From Malus domestica (lineage: Eukaryota; Streptophyta; Magnoliopsida; Rosales; Rosaceae), in the NCBI RefSeq assembly GCF_042453785.1, contig NC_091665.1, positions 27,824,501 to 27,888,500 on the forward strand: a stretch of DNA of 64,000 nucleotides. The letters are read 5' to 3'. A model generated the notes under the pieces. That model was not told where the DNA came from. It worked only from the letters and a program-made list of their open reading frames with translations, and searched no databases. Within the stretch, counting starts at the first letter, position 1. Each line of letters opens with the position of its first letter. Positions 10,084 through 22,290 of this stretch are shown here, piece by piece. A program made the translations under genes and the position numbers.

Positions 10084-12053
10084 GATGAGACCCATTGGTC
10101 CGTAGGATCTCCACAAAATTTATTCGGAGAGGATTTAAATTCGTATTTATAATGGCTTAAGCCCATAGGACATTCATAGAGAGAAAAAGAGAGAGAATGA
10201 TAGAATAGTCAAATTCTAACTATTTATAATGACTTAAAGCCTATATGGCATTCATCATTGACCTATGTCTAATTAATAAAAATAGGTCATTGATATATGG
10301 CTTAATAGTAAAGTTTTATTGACTTTTGGCTAAATTACCTTAAAAATATATATATACAATAAGTTATTTTGCATAAAATAATATTGTTTGATAAAAAATC
10401 AATTATTATTCTTTTATTTTGTAGTAAATTATTTTACATACATTAGCCATTTTTTATTTGTTATTATATATGCGTGTTAAAAATAATTTATCTATACTTA
10501 TATGTAAAATATAAGTAAATTTATTTCGAATCAAACCACATTTATTTTGTAGGTAAATTAAACAACATTTATATTGTAGGTACATTATGTTTATTTATTT
10601 ATTTTTTTTGCCAGAAGCATTAACATACAATTTGTTATGTTTGTACAAAAAAAAAAGGTAAATTAAAATTCATAAATAAACATTTATTATGAATCAACCA
10701 AGATTTATATTGTAGGTATATTATGTTTGCAAAAAAAAAAAAACAATAGGTAAATTAAAATTCATAAACAAGCAGTAGTATATATATATATTTTTTTTTA
10801 ATCAAATTACTTTCTTTTATTTTGTAGTTAAATTATTTTGCATGCATTATTACATATATTTGACGCATTTTATTACTAATAAATATATTTAATGCTAATT
10901 GTATTAATCTAAAATTTTAAAATAGATCACAAGATTCACAACTTAAAATATTTATTTAATTATTATAATAAAATATTCATACAATTTTAAGTGAAAAAAT
11001 AAAATAATTGAGTACAACTACGGGGATGGCTGGTGAAGTGGCTGGTGGAATGGAGCTTGAAGGCCACTTGGAGGTTAAGGAATGCGAATGACAGAAGCTA
11101 CCATTGCTTGGGGTATCCCAGCAATGTAATAGCAGACGACTTCTCGCTCGTGCTCAACTTCTTCTCTTTTGCGTTCAGCTTCTTCTCGGTGGCTCGCTAG
11201 CCATCTCCAATTACTGTAGCCTGGAAGTGATCCCGGTTGGAGGATGACAGACAGCTAGATAAAGAAGAAGCCCCCTGAATGGTGAGCAGTAAATACTTTC
11301 TATTAGAGCAACTCCACCCTTAAGCCCTCCCTCTTGACAATCCACTATTGAATCCATCCTATTGAACAATAACTACCTTTAATGAATAGTAACTACTATT
11401 AATGAACAGTAATTACCTTTTGCATCTTCACCTTTGAAGCCCTCTCCCTGACAATAAGTAATAAAATATTAGTTTTTTTTGTTTGTCTAAATAATACAAA
11501 ATAAAAAAAATATGGAAATGAGTCTGCAGGCCTCGGGCTGACATAAAAAAAATAAAAAAATGCCTAACCCTCGGGCTGCACGCCTGTCAATTCCCCACCC
11601 CCCTTGTGCTCGGGCTCCCACCCTCACTCGGACTCTCCAAGGCTGGAGGGTTGTCCACCGGACCTCGGGTCATTTCCTCTCCCCTATCCCCCGAGCACTG
11701 TCCAAGGCTGGACTTGCTATTAAAAGCTACACCGACAACTTTTAGAATTCTACAACCCAATTACCAGCAAGGATGCGGAAATAAAGTGATGGGACTGGGG
11801 TCGTAGTAGAATGGACAAGCAAATAATTTCAATGTGTAATGTCATTAAAGATATCGCTAGGATTGTAGTTAGGAGTAAATGATGGGACAGCAAAGTATCA
11901 ATAATTAGGCAGATACAGATCCTCTTAACGAGCTTATTAAATTTGTAGATTAAATTTTGAAAATTAAAAGATAAGCATTGAAGTTAGGAGTAAATGATGG
12001 CACAGCAAAGTATCAATAATTAGGCAGATACAGATCCTCTTAACGTGCTCATT
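10084..12053. other. AT-rich repeat-derived intergenic DNA
   Basis: The segment has long poly-A/T tracts and low complexity. A GC-richer island at 11000-11300 and another at 11560-11760 carry short frames without recognisable domains. An almost identical phrase (GGCAGATACAGATCCTCTTA) occurs at 11908 and 12023, marking a short tandem duplication. No gene is supported. Confidence 0.5.
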
Positions 12054-12333
12054 TCTACCATTTGGTACATGGGACGGAATGGGACGAGCTGTTCCGTCTC
12101 ACGTTTGGTGCGCCTAAAAATTGTGGAACGGGTTGTCCCATGGGACGAAATTTGGCTGATTTTTCGTTTCACCTCTTCCCCCTGGAACGACATGTTCCAC
12201 ATCCGTGGAACACAAATTTATAACATTTTATGACAAAATTTCTCCTTATCTTTTTTAATATTTACATCATCTGTTCCGTCTTGTTCCGTCACGTCCCATC
12301 CTATTCCGTCCCGTTTGCGTACCAAACGGTACC
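12054..12333. mobile_element. Tourist-type MITE, relative of 3641-3926, inverted
   Basis: The same GGAACGG/GGGACGG-rich body ends in CGTTTGCGTACCAAACGGTACC. The left end is eroded (TACCATTTGGTAC), so the target duplication is not certain. Confidence 0.65.
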
Positions 12334-13470
12334 ATAATGACACATAATTTAGTTTATAAATTTTACTTACAAATTTAATCTCCTTAACATTACCAATAAA
12401 GTAATTTTTATTATAGAAAATTTTAAATCAAAGCCGTTCAATTTTTTTCATTTGAAAATCATATTTATAAAAATGTTATTCAAATCGAATATTGTTTAGT
12501 CATTCAAATGTAAGAATTAAGAAATTTGAACATTTGAATAACTAAACAATATCTAATTCAAATGATGTTTTGTTTGGATGATTTTCAAATGAAGAATAAG
12601 AAACTAAACAATCTGATTATGAACAAAAATGCGATACATCAATACGGTACAAAAATGCGATCTTTTTAGCATTCCTCATGTACAAAAAAAAAAGGCATTA
12701 CAATTCCAACTCTTATCCCTCTATTCACCCCAATTATATGGCCAGCTTTCCTCCTCGGGGATAAGTATAATCGAAACTGTTCAATTTCTTATTTTTCATT
12801 TGTAGATCACCTTTACAAAAAAAAAATCATCTTGAACGGAGATCATATAGTCATTCAATCGTGTAGAACAAACAAATTGATGGTGTAGGTACCAAATAAC
12901 ATATTCATGATGAACTGTCAATTTATTTGATATATTTGAATGACTAAACAATCTCTAATTTGAATGATTTTTTTGTAGGAGTGATATTAAAAAAAATATT
13001 AATAAATTGAACGATTCCAATCGTTGATTTTATTCGGTCAAGATACAGTAATCCAAATAGGGATATGTGCATCCCCACATAGGAGATGCAAGTATTATCC
13101 TTTAAGTTATAAACAACATAATATAGATTAGTTACTGGCCTATGCATTATTACTATTTATTTTTTTGACATCATGAAGTCATTCATTGGAGTCTAGTCTA
13201 TGCATTATTACTATTTATTTTTTTCTAAATCTGGTATGCGTATTATTCTTTTTTTTGGTAAGACTAGCCTATGCATTAGAGAATTTTTTCAGGTGACCGG
13301 AACCTCACATCACCATAGACAGTTCGTGTACCCATCCAATTGGAGGATTCCAGTCCCCCACCAAAGAATCTATGTGATTTAGTTTTTAACAAAATCAATT
13401 AAACAAAAACTAAACCCAAAAAATAGAACATCTCGACTGCCGAGCCAACATCACCATGGACAACCGACAG
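12334..13470. other. AT-rich region with copies of a dispersed MITE family
   Basis: 12430-12600 and 12780-12960 share phrases such as TGAATGACTAAACAATCTC and TTCAAATGA. These recur inverted and near 24420-24620, 30960-31130 and 61460-61650. No gene is supported. Confidence 0.4.
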
Positions 13471-13479
13471 CTGGAATAC

Positions 13480-13709
13480 GGATTTGGATCCTCTCCTGAG
13501 CTAATGGAGAGGATCCTCCTGACTCATCATCTTGGACCGTTGGATTTTTATCTAACGGCTATAATTATTATAACTTTAAAGAGACATCGCTATAATTATT
13601 ATAACTTTAAAGAGACATCTCTGTTTGTAGTCGTTGGATAAAAATCCAACGGCCCAAGATGATGGGTCAGGAGGATCCTCTCCATTAGCTCAGGAGAGGA
13701 TCCAAATCC
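13480..13709. mobile_element. Mutator-like MITE with long inverted repeats, in the CMS upstream region
   Basis: This 230-bp fold-back element is flanked by the perfect 9-bp repeat CTGGAATAC at 13471-13479 and 13710-13718, the target duplication size of Mutator-like elements. Its arms are nearly perfect inverted repeats of about 80 bp (GGATTTGGATCCTCTCC...). The loop contains a 28-bp direct duplication (ATAATTATTATAACTTTAAA...). It lies about 465 bp upstream of the CMS start codon. Confidence 0.85.
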
Positions 13710-13733
13710 CTGGAATACTACCTTCAGTGAAAT

Positions 13734-13898
13734 GAGAGTGCATTTTTGCTCACCATTATATTTATCACTATTAGATGAATTTAAATTTTGAAATTTGTGC
13801 TTATCCACTACACGAATCTCGAAATTCAAATCCATCTAACGGTGATAAATAGTGTGGTGAGCATATACCACACTAAATGGTGGTGAGCAAAAATGCGC
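13734..13898. mobile_element. Small MITE with GTGCATTTTTGCTCACCA termini
   Basis: The inverted ends are GAGTGCATTTTTGCTCACCA and TGGTGAGCAAAAATGCGCCC, about 165 bp apart. The interior is also partly self-complementary. No clean target duplication was found. Confidence 0.6.
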
Positions 13899-13909
13899 CC
13901 TTTTTCAGT

Positions 13910-14045
13910 ATGACTGGAACACGGTATGATACATCATGTGTCACTATATAAATGGTGAGATATGTGTACTAAAAAATTAATAACTTAAAAAATAAAATTT
14001 ACAACCACTTATATAAAAACACGTGATGCACTATTCATATTCCAG
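13910..14045. mobile_element. MITE of the GATACATCAYGTG family, adjoining the CMS gene
   Basis: The ends TGGAACACGGTATGATACAT and ATGCACTATTCATATTCCAG are inverted. The core has TTAATAACTTAAAAAATAAA. Related copies occur at 29935-30085, 30235-30375 and 60585-60750. The right end lies about 130 bp upstream of the CMS start codon, so it may contribute to the promoter. Confidence 0.6.
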
Positions 14046-14174
14046 TTTGTTGCTGCACTAACTATTTTGCCAAGTAAGATTACATTCCTTTAAAATGGGC
14101 AAAGTGCAAAGCTATGCCATTGCGATATACACACTACACACAAAGGAGAGAAAGCTTTGGTTTTTGTACACACC

Positions 14175-17100
14175 ATGGCCTTCTCAGCAGAAAATCTTCT
14201 TTTCATCGCATCAACATCCCCAGTTTCCATAATCAGACATTCAAAACCCACAAACTCCAACATAGACACCACCCTCTTGCTCAAACCCTCATCACTCTTC
14301 CCTCTCTCACAACAACGCGCCATCTTGAGGACAAACAAGCGCTGCTCCGCTCTCTCCCAATCCCCCACTCACCCCGAATACATTCCCAACCGAATCCCAA
14401 ACGAAAACTATGTACGAGTCGTGGACACGACCCTACGGGACGGAGAACAAGCTGCGGGGGCGTCCATGACTCGGCTAGAAAAGCTGGCCATTGCACACCA
14501 GCTGGCGAAGCTAAGAGTGGATGTGATCGAGGCGGGGTTCCCGGCTTCGTCCAAATATGATTCGGAGACAGTGAAGCGAATAGCAAAAGAGGTTGGAAGC
14601 CGTGTTGACGAGTGCGGCTACGTGCCTGTCATATCTGCATATTGTAGGTGCGTTCGTAGCGACGTTGACGCTGCATGGGAGTCGGTGAAGGACGCGACGC
14701 GCCCGCGCCTATGCATATTCATATCAACCAGCGAAATCCACATGAAGTATAAGCTGAACAAGACTGCCGATCAAGTTCTCGAACTCGCGAAGGAGTCGGT
14801 GAGGTATGCCAGAAGCCTTGGAGCTCAGGACATTACGTTTGTCTGTGAAGACGCTGGAAGGTGGTTAACTCTCTATCTCGTTCTTTCCAAAAACAATTTA
14901 TATGAAACCGATTTACTATCACATAATGTTCTAATTTAATAAAGTAAAGATATGTGAAGAGATACCTACACATCACATTATACTAAAAATAAGACTTTAG
15001 CCCTGAAATTTAACTTATTTCACATAGAACTTGACATAAATTTTTTAGTCGAATAAAACCCATTGACTAAATTCCACATGAGCAAATTCATTAACACTAT
15101 TTGGATGAGGAAAATAAACTTAAAATTTGAATAAAAGTCAGAATTTATAAATTGACATACACCAATTTCCTTGTTTGGATTCATAAATATAGAAATTTAG
15201 AATTTCGGCATGGAAAAAAAAATTGGAATTTGGGACCTTCAATTCCTCAGTTTAAATTTTATGTAAATATGTGTAATTTCCCAATTTCTATGATTGAAAG
15301 TTTAAAAATAAAAAATTCCGCATTCAATTTCATTGTTCTTTTCCGTCATTTTAATATTCACAAATTCTAAAAAATAAAATCCCATCATTTCACCAAACAA
15401 GAAAATTCACAAATTCTAGAAAATAAAATCACGTCATTTCTTTATCCAAACATAGTGTAATTATGTTTGACCTTACAAATATTTAAAACAAAAATCAAAA
15501 GAATAATAGTCCACTATCCACCAAACTAATAGTTAGGCCATGTAAACCTGAGTATTGAAAGTCAACTATATCAGTATACTTCTTGTTCGAACTTTTGAAT
15601 CCTCTTATATAATTTAGACTAATTTAATGTAAACTGTCCCTCGTAAAAAAGAAGGATCGGGCTTAAAAACTAATTGATTATATGCTTTTAATTAATCTGA
15701 ATTAGGTCTGAGAAGGAGTTTCTATATCGAATATATGGGGAAGCTATCAAGGCCGGAGCAACAACTTTAACATTCACAGACACTGTTGGCTACAATTTCC
15801 CCAGCGAAGTGGAGCAATTTGTTAAGGACTTGAAAGCCAATGTAATAGGGATCGAAAATGCAATCCTATCCATGCATTGCCATAACGATTTTGGTCTCGC
15901 TAATGCCAATACAATAGCAGTATGCGCACGCTTCACTCTTGTACTGAATTCAAAATTCATCGGTCTCTCTCAGTACCTCTTGAATTTTAATATTGTTTAC
16001 ATACTATAGGGGGCATATGCTGGTGCCAGACAAGTTGAAGTTACAATCAATGGCATTGGTGAGAGGGCTGGAAATGCTTCATTAGAGGAGGTAAATCTCT
16101 ATTTTTGTCATCAATATACAATTATTGCTCATATTATGTAATCTTATAAGAAAAGATCTTACTTTGACAAAAAAAGGATGGAATAAACTAGCAATTATCT
16201 GATCAATGATCTAAATCAACAGTCTAACTATAACTTCATGTTTGTTCCTACACGTAAAGTTTGTGATGGCCGTCAAAACTCGTGGTAAGGACATACTTGG
16301 GGGACTTCATACAGGAATAAATACAAAGCATATAATAGCCACCAGCAAGATGGTAATTCTTCTTCTTCGTTTGTTTCCTTATATTTACCTGGTTAGTTTG
16401 GTTGGTCTTGGGAGCAGCCTCTCCATAAAATGGAGGTAAGGTTAGCCGACATTCACCTCTCCCAGACCTTGCGTAAAGCGGGAGCCTTGTGCACTGGGTA
16501 CGACATTTTTTTTTTTTTAGTTTGGTTGGTCTGATTTACTGAAATGTTAAAACTCTTTGCATGCACTAATTAATAAGGTGGAAGAGTACAGCGGATTATC
16601 TGTACAACCACATAAGGCTATAGTTGGAGCTAATATTTTCTCTCATGCCAGTGGAATTCACCAGGTTATATTTCCATATTAACTTTTATTTTGCAGTTGA
16701 AATATATAAATAAATGATTTCATAAAATACACATATATATGCATATATAGAAAGAGAGAAATCTCCTCTGTGTGTGTGTTTTAGGATGGAGTTCTTAAAA
16801 ACAAGAGCACCTATGAGATTATTTTGGCTGAAGATATTGGCTACGTCCATTCTAATGACGATGGCATTGTCCTAGGAAAGCACAGGTTTGTAATAAAGGA
16901 TAATACTTGCGTCAATCTCATAAGTATCAATTAGTGTTTAAACATCTCACATTATATTTTTCTACAGTGGCCGTCATGCTTTGAAGTCTCGCCTCTTGCA
17001 GGTATTAATCGAAAATTATTTCTGATTTTTTTTGTTTGAACTTAATATTATATGATGAAAATAAATTCTCTACAGTAATTGCTTTTTTTGTTTTTATTGG

Positions 17101-17313
17101 TATTATTCAGCTTGGCCATGATCTGGACGAAAAGAAATTTCACGAGGTGTTTGAACATTTCAAGTCATTGGCTGAGACAAAGAAGGTAACAATGAATTAA
17201 GTCGATAAATAATCTTAATATGCCGTCAAGTCCTTATGATTGATTGGTTTTGCACATTGCAGAGTCTTACGAATGAGGACCTAGAATCATTGGTTTATCA
17301 GGTGGCCATTTAA
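14175..17313 (+). CDS. CMS: Citramalate synthase, IPMS-like enzyme lacking the leucine-regulatory domain (9 exons, 473 aa)
   Basis: Predicted plastid enzyme condensing pyruvate with acetyl-CoA to (R)-citramalate, a route to isoleucine and branched esters. Exons: 14175-14860, 15706-15919, 16010-16090, 16260-16352, 16578-16664, 16785-16885, 16968-17001, 17111-17185, 17263-17313. All introns are GT-AG, and the joined frame is 1,422 nt. Residues 1 to about 70 are Ser/Thr-rich, like a transit peptide. The catalytic TLRDGEQ is at 86-92 and the metal-binding HCHND at 286-290. TFTDTVGY (251-258) replaces the NIPDTVGY of plant IPMS. The linker contains [14 protein letters not shown] and SGIHQDG. The protein stops at [11 protein letters not shown], where IPMS (about 600+ aa) continues into its allosteric domain, so leucine feedback should be absent. 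Residue 387 is Gln (CAG, 16662-16664). The start ATG has context ACCATGG. A MAM-like synthase is the alternative, but length and lineage favour CMS. Confidence 0.93.
16425..16519 (+). mobile_element. 3' fragment of an Au-like SINE in CMS intron 4
   Basis: It contains CTCCCAGACCTTGCGTAAAG, then CGGGAGCCTTGTGCACTGGG, TACGAC and a T-tract. This is the conserved 3' end of Au-type SINEs, as recalled. The tRNA-related head is missing, and it lies wholly inside the intron. Confidence 0.65.
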
Positions 17314-18606
17314 TTCCCTAGCCGCCAAAGAGAAAATCCTCCATTGTCGATTCTGGGCTCGGAGACAATCCTTCTTGATCCCTTTCCTATCTTCCCCTCT
17401 TTTCTTATATTATTTTATAAGCATTTTCATTTAGCAGTTGTGGTTGCTCTTTCGATCTAATGAAGAGAGCCTTCATGGTCGTAGCCGGTCTCTCACTCAG
17501 TCGATGAGTGCTGTGTGCGCGCTTTTTTGTGGCTTGTACACTTGAAAAGAGACTATTAGTAGGAAGCTAAACCTTTATTGAAGGTGAGTCATAGCCGGGC
17601 TTCTTTGCTGATAATTTCAAGATCATAAGAGGGTGGTGTGGTACTTTCTTCATAGTGCCTTCACGGTGGTTATTGCAAGGTTCAATCCTCATGAGTGTTA
17701 TCTTTCATGTTAGTTGAATTAAAATCATTTGTGGCTCAAGAATTGTATTTTAATTATTTGAATTTTTAATTGTAGACTTGTGGTGTTTTTGGATTTCCGA
17801 TTGATTTTTTTCCCAGGTAAGGTTTGCTATTGGGATCACGTTTAACATGCCTATTCCATATAAGTTGTCGATCGTTGTTAATAAAATTTCATTCCATCTC
17901 AAAAACGGTGGCCATGTAAATCTAATGTTCTTCTATGCCATGACATAACATTAATGCACTTACCTTTCACTTTAGTTTTTTCTTCTTTTTTTTTTGTTTT
18001 TTTTTTGTTTTTTTTTTGTTTTTTTTTTTAAACAATAAATTTTGTCAGATTAGATGTTAAATTAGCCACCGACGGGGTTCAAACACATGCCGTCATGCAA
18101 AAACTCAACTCATTTCCATCACAATGGTAAAGGGCCACTTACTTGCACCTTTAACTTTGGGCTTTGGATTTGATAAGGGTTTTTTATGTTTCTCTTCAAC
18201 AAATGTTACTGGCAGTCACCCATGCACGAAACAAGTATCCACCAGTCAAAGTTGAGGTACAGTTAGTTCATAAAACGAGCAAAGAGCCTCAATTTCGTTG
18301 CTTGAAAATACATAACCTCAGAGATTGATGATTCTTCATGATCTACAAAAACATTATACAACACACTTTCAAAGTTGTAAAACCAAAATACCAAGATGTT
18401 TTTTGTCATCCAAGAATTTTGTACCAGTGTTTTTTGTCATCCAATAATTGGAGTAATTTACTTGCATGCGACCCTGCCTCCTCTATCTGGATCAACTAAT
18501 TAGCTCACATGCCTTTGTCTAGTTCAGAAACATAGCACTGATTCTACTGGTAATCAAAATATCACCTGAAAACGACCAAAATCGTGTAAAGATCGGACAG
18601 CAGTCT
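17314..18606. other. Intergenic region between convergent CMS and RPA43 genes
   Basis: It holds the presumed 3' UTRs of both genes and interrupted poly-T tracts (17978-18029). No other gene is visible. Confidence 0.6.
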
Positions 18607-21178
18607 TCACGACTCTTCTCGTGTTTTGTGTTTCTTTGACTTCTTGACATGATGGTCATTATTGACTGAAACTGTTTCGGCACTGGTTCTACTAGGCTCT
18701 TGCAGAACTGATTCTCCATCGTTTCCCTTCCTCCTCTTAGCACTCCTGAAAATTTTTTCAACAATTACAATGCAGAATCTACTTTTTTTTCTTTTCCAAA
18801 ATGGATTATATACTTTTAAATACAAACTCTTTCAAGTTAAATCCAAGGTCAGAGAAATACCCATCCGTTAGTGAAGTATCTTCCATTTGTTTATCCAACC
18901 AGAGAATGTTTCCTGTGTGAGCAGGAAGCAAGGAACCATAAATGTACAGTGTTTCCTCATCCACACTGCAAGCGTAATGCAAATGCAATGTTATGGAAGT
19001 ACGTACACAAGTAACAAACACTTTTTGCAAAACGAAGTACAATAAAAAACAAATGTATCACTTAGTTGAGAAGCTACAATGTAACAAAATGAGTACCTAA
19101 CCATGTATATACTGCACGAAAGTTTAGTCAACTAGATTTTTTTTTAGTTTACAAGATATGCAGAATCCCCACAATATGAACACTTAAGCATACATCCTAC
19201 CTCTCCATCATCACTTTTTCATGACTCAAGCATCTAATTCACAAATCTCGAAAATGATTGTGAGTTGTGACCTTTTGGAGTACAGTTTAGAATGTGTTAC
19301 AAATTGGCTTTAAAACCGAAATCCACATTAATTGACAAGGTAAGGGAGGAGGGAGGGTGGGTTTGGGAAGGAGGATGCCTAAAAGAACGAAAACAGCATT
19401 CCACGGTAAAATAAAGAAAAGAGTATACCACTAAGAGCAATGCTAGAGTGACCATTTTCAGACCACATTCTGTGGCAGGTGGGGTTAACTTATGGCATCA
19501 ACCATTATGACCAGTTGGTAACTGATTGAACACCTGCCAGTGCCACATGATGTTGATTACTCATGCGGTTCAAAAATGCAGTCTCTTCAGCATTGCTCCT
19601 ACCAAATATCAGTTTTCTTTCAAATCATAAAAAGGTAATTATAATCAAAGGTCACCTTTTGACTACTAGTCGTATCATGGTTCCAACTTTAATTACATGC
19701 CGCTTGTGGGATCTGCTAACAAATAATTGCTTGCCATGTTTCTAAGAGAAGATTGGTACACCAGAAGGAAGATGAATTACTATTGGAAAGATTAAGGATA
19801 ACAACATTGAAACACAATGATGAAGAAGACTCTTACAGATTTATATCGAAATTCCTCACGAATATCTTTGCCTGTTATGATGGCAGATGAGAAGCCAAGA
19901 ATAATGACATGAATTGATTCTTGTTTGACTTTCACAACCTTTCCTTCTGCAGTGGCAGAACGTCACAAATCAATCAGCAGGATCAACATTAGTGGATACA
20001 AATGCATGTGTATCATTTGATACAGAATGAATTTTTAATTCATAACAAAATAAATCAAATTTTGAGCATAATATCCTTGAAAGGGATAAAATTTGTATGT
20101 CTGTTACTTTATTAGTTAACGCAGAACAAGAATACTACCTACAAGCATATCGGGCTTTGGAGAATAAAGTAATAACTTTGCTTTTAGCCTGACAGTAAAG
20201 TAGGGATGAACACCGGGAAGAATCTTTGCTTCCTTATCTAAGATGTTGAATTCATAAGCCAATACAATACCCTCAAATGTATCATTGTACCTGCATGAGA
20301 AACCAGAGACAGAAAATTAAATTCCCAAGTTGCTAAGACATAAAAAACACGTGAAACAGAATATTATTCCAAAGAGAGCGACAAACACCCTCAACACTTG
20401 ACCAATACAGACCAAGCCGACTGTTGAATTTGGAGGGTTACAGTAAAAAAACAAATCCAAAAACAATGTATGAAGATATCATTCTTAACTCTGAATCCCC
20501 GATAAATTAGCTTTCATTTGCACTCTTTCTTAAGCAAATTACTTGTTTGTTGCAAGATATTGTCGGAACATTTCAGAAATACAAAAAAATGGGGAACAAA
20601 GTCTGTTTCTGTTTGAAGTTCCGACTAAATAATTGGTACTTTTCAAACATAGTCTCCAAAAAGCTCATGTTTTTATTGGGAACTTTAACTCAACTGACTC
20701 TAATGAATTAGCTCTCAATCATACTCTTTCTTCAGCAAATTACTTATTTGTTGCAAGGCAGAGTCCAAACAACGGCATACATTGTGGGAACATTCAGAAG
20801 TTACAACAAAATGGGTGGCAAACTTCTGCTTCTCTTTGAAACACCGAACGAGTAACCCGGTATTTCACAAACAGAGTCTCCAAAAAGCTCATGCTTTTTT
20901 TCTAAATTCAACACAACTGACTCAGCCAACACAAAAAAAGGAAAAACCCCTACGAATAATCCTTACGCGAGCAACATCGAAACCAATCGTACAAACAGTA
21001 TCAAGCTTCCAAATCCTTAAAATAATCAAAATTTTGAAAAATTAAAGAAAGGGTTGCTGAGAAAGTACCTCAAAAGCATCGAGCTGAGCTCGCGCAGGAT
21101 TGCTTTGTGGACATTGTTGCTCGTCGACGGATGCAAATACACCACCAAATTGGTATCCGAAACGCTCAGCCCCTCCAT
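18607..21178 (-). CDS. RPA43: RNA polymerase I subunit RPA43-like protein (6 exons, 233 aa)
   Basis: Predicted subunit of Pol I, the RPB7/RPC25 counterpart, which with a partner forms the polymerase stalk and helps recruit initiation factors at rDNA in the nucleolus. Exons on the minus strand: 21178-21069, 20290-20139, 19946-19837, 19741-19656, 18965-18861, 18745-18607. They join in frame to 702 nt. The N-terminal RPB7-like part begins MEGLSVSDTNLVVYLHPS and includes GIVLAYEFNI and ILPGVHPYFTVRLKAKLLL. The OB/S1 part has GKVVKVKQESIHVIILGFSS (about 89-108) and SHKRHVIKVGTMIR. The C-terminal 45 residues are Lys-rich and basic, a likely nuclear or nucleolar signal. Similarity is to the Arabidopsis RPA43-type protein, from memory. 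The promoter is shared with the FAR1-domain gene. Confidence 0.9.
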
Positions 21179-22290
21179 TGAGCGCCCCCCAAACCAAACC
21201 GGAGCTAGGGTTTTTGCGACTATGGCGGAGAGCCTAAAACCCTAGCAGAGCGCTGGAACGTTGATGGGTTTATTCAAAATTTCACACTTTATTTGGGCCG
21301 GGCCAAAGTTGGGCCGCAGTATTCAAACTTGGGTCATAACTCATAAGTGGGAGGTGGGTCCCACACCGTTAAATCAGAGCCGTCAAAATATGTTTGTAGA
21401 TCAAGAGAAACTGGAGTGTCTCAAATTTCTTCTCGGGCAAGAGGTTAGAGACGAGCGTGAATGGAAGCATGTAAGTTTTCATCTGGGCTTTGATAATTGA
21501 GCTTATTTAACTAAAAGTAGTAATTTTTTCGATTAAAAATGATAATTGCGATTAAAGCCTTTCCTTTGGATTATTTGTGGGCTGGGGATATGCAGAAAAT
21601 TGGATTAAATTAAAGCTTGTGTTGCAGTGTTAGCCTCTACTCGAATATTTATTGGGAAAATTAGTAAAATTTCTGCAATTTTTAATATCTGATTTTCTAG
21701 GTTTGGATTGCTTTTATGTGATGCTGTTAATTTTGGGGGGTTAGTCTTTTGGACCCTTTTTCTTCCACCTAAATTTGTTGGCTTTCGATTCATCGGATGT
21801 TAAAGTTTTAATCTTGGCAGAAGCCTGAATCATCTGCATTGTGATTTAGAATTATGATTGGTGTAAATTGAAATTCATGAAAATCGCACTTTCGAAAAGA
21901 AACTGGGTGGGTTTGTGTATAACTTATCTGCATACGAATGACCCCAACACATTCGTTCTCAGTTTCATATGTCCGAATGAGTGGAGTTATTGCCTATCAT
22001 ATGACTAGCAAAAACCGACACTCGCGTGTATAAGTTTTTAGGAGGATGCAATGCGTGAGGACACGTATTCCCTATCGATGGATACTTGTGAAGATGATGA
22101 ATTTAATTTTTTGTGTTCATTTCTCTTTTTTGCTTGTGGAATTTTCCATTTCAATTTCCCTGTGGTTTGATGCTTTGATTTTGCATTGCGAACGTGCATC
22201 ACATCCATTAACTTGCATTGGTTCTGTAAATATGGTTTATATTCGTGAGATATTGTGAACTTCACAGCTTATGCAATTGAGAATTACAGA
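21179..22290. promoter_or_regulatory. Divergent promoter of RPA43 and FRF-A: telo-boxes and Site II motifs
   Basis: Next to the RPA43 start lie a telo-box pair (AAAACCCTAG at 21236-21245 and, inverted, CTAGGGTTTT at 21205-21214). Site II motifs TGGGCC follow at 21294-21299 and 21310-21315 with an inverted GGGCCA between. In plants this pairing marks ribosome-biogenesis and translation genes. The right half holds the 5' leader of FRF-A. A pyrimidine-AG junction at about 22266 could be a leader-intron acceptor. Confidence 0.7.

Noticed and set aside
9442..10116. Open frames and 5S rRNA-like matches
   Set aside because: They are explained by the Cassandra LTRs; the 5S similarity is partial and flanked by TRIM structure, so these are not rRNA genes.
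11560..11806. Pro/Arg-rich frames of about 60 codons
   Set aside because: GC-rich island with two overlapping frames and no homology, splice structure or start context to support a gene.
14114..14586. Frames overlapping CMS exon 1 on both strands (148 and 101 codons)
   Set aside because: They are shadows of the conserved CMS frame and have no domain similarity.
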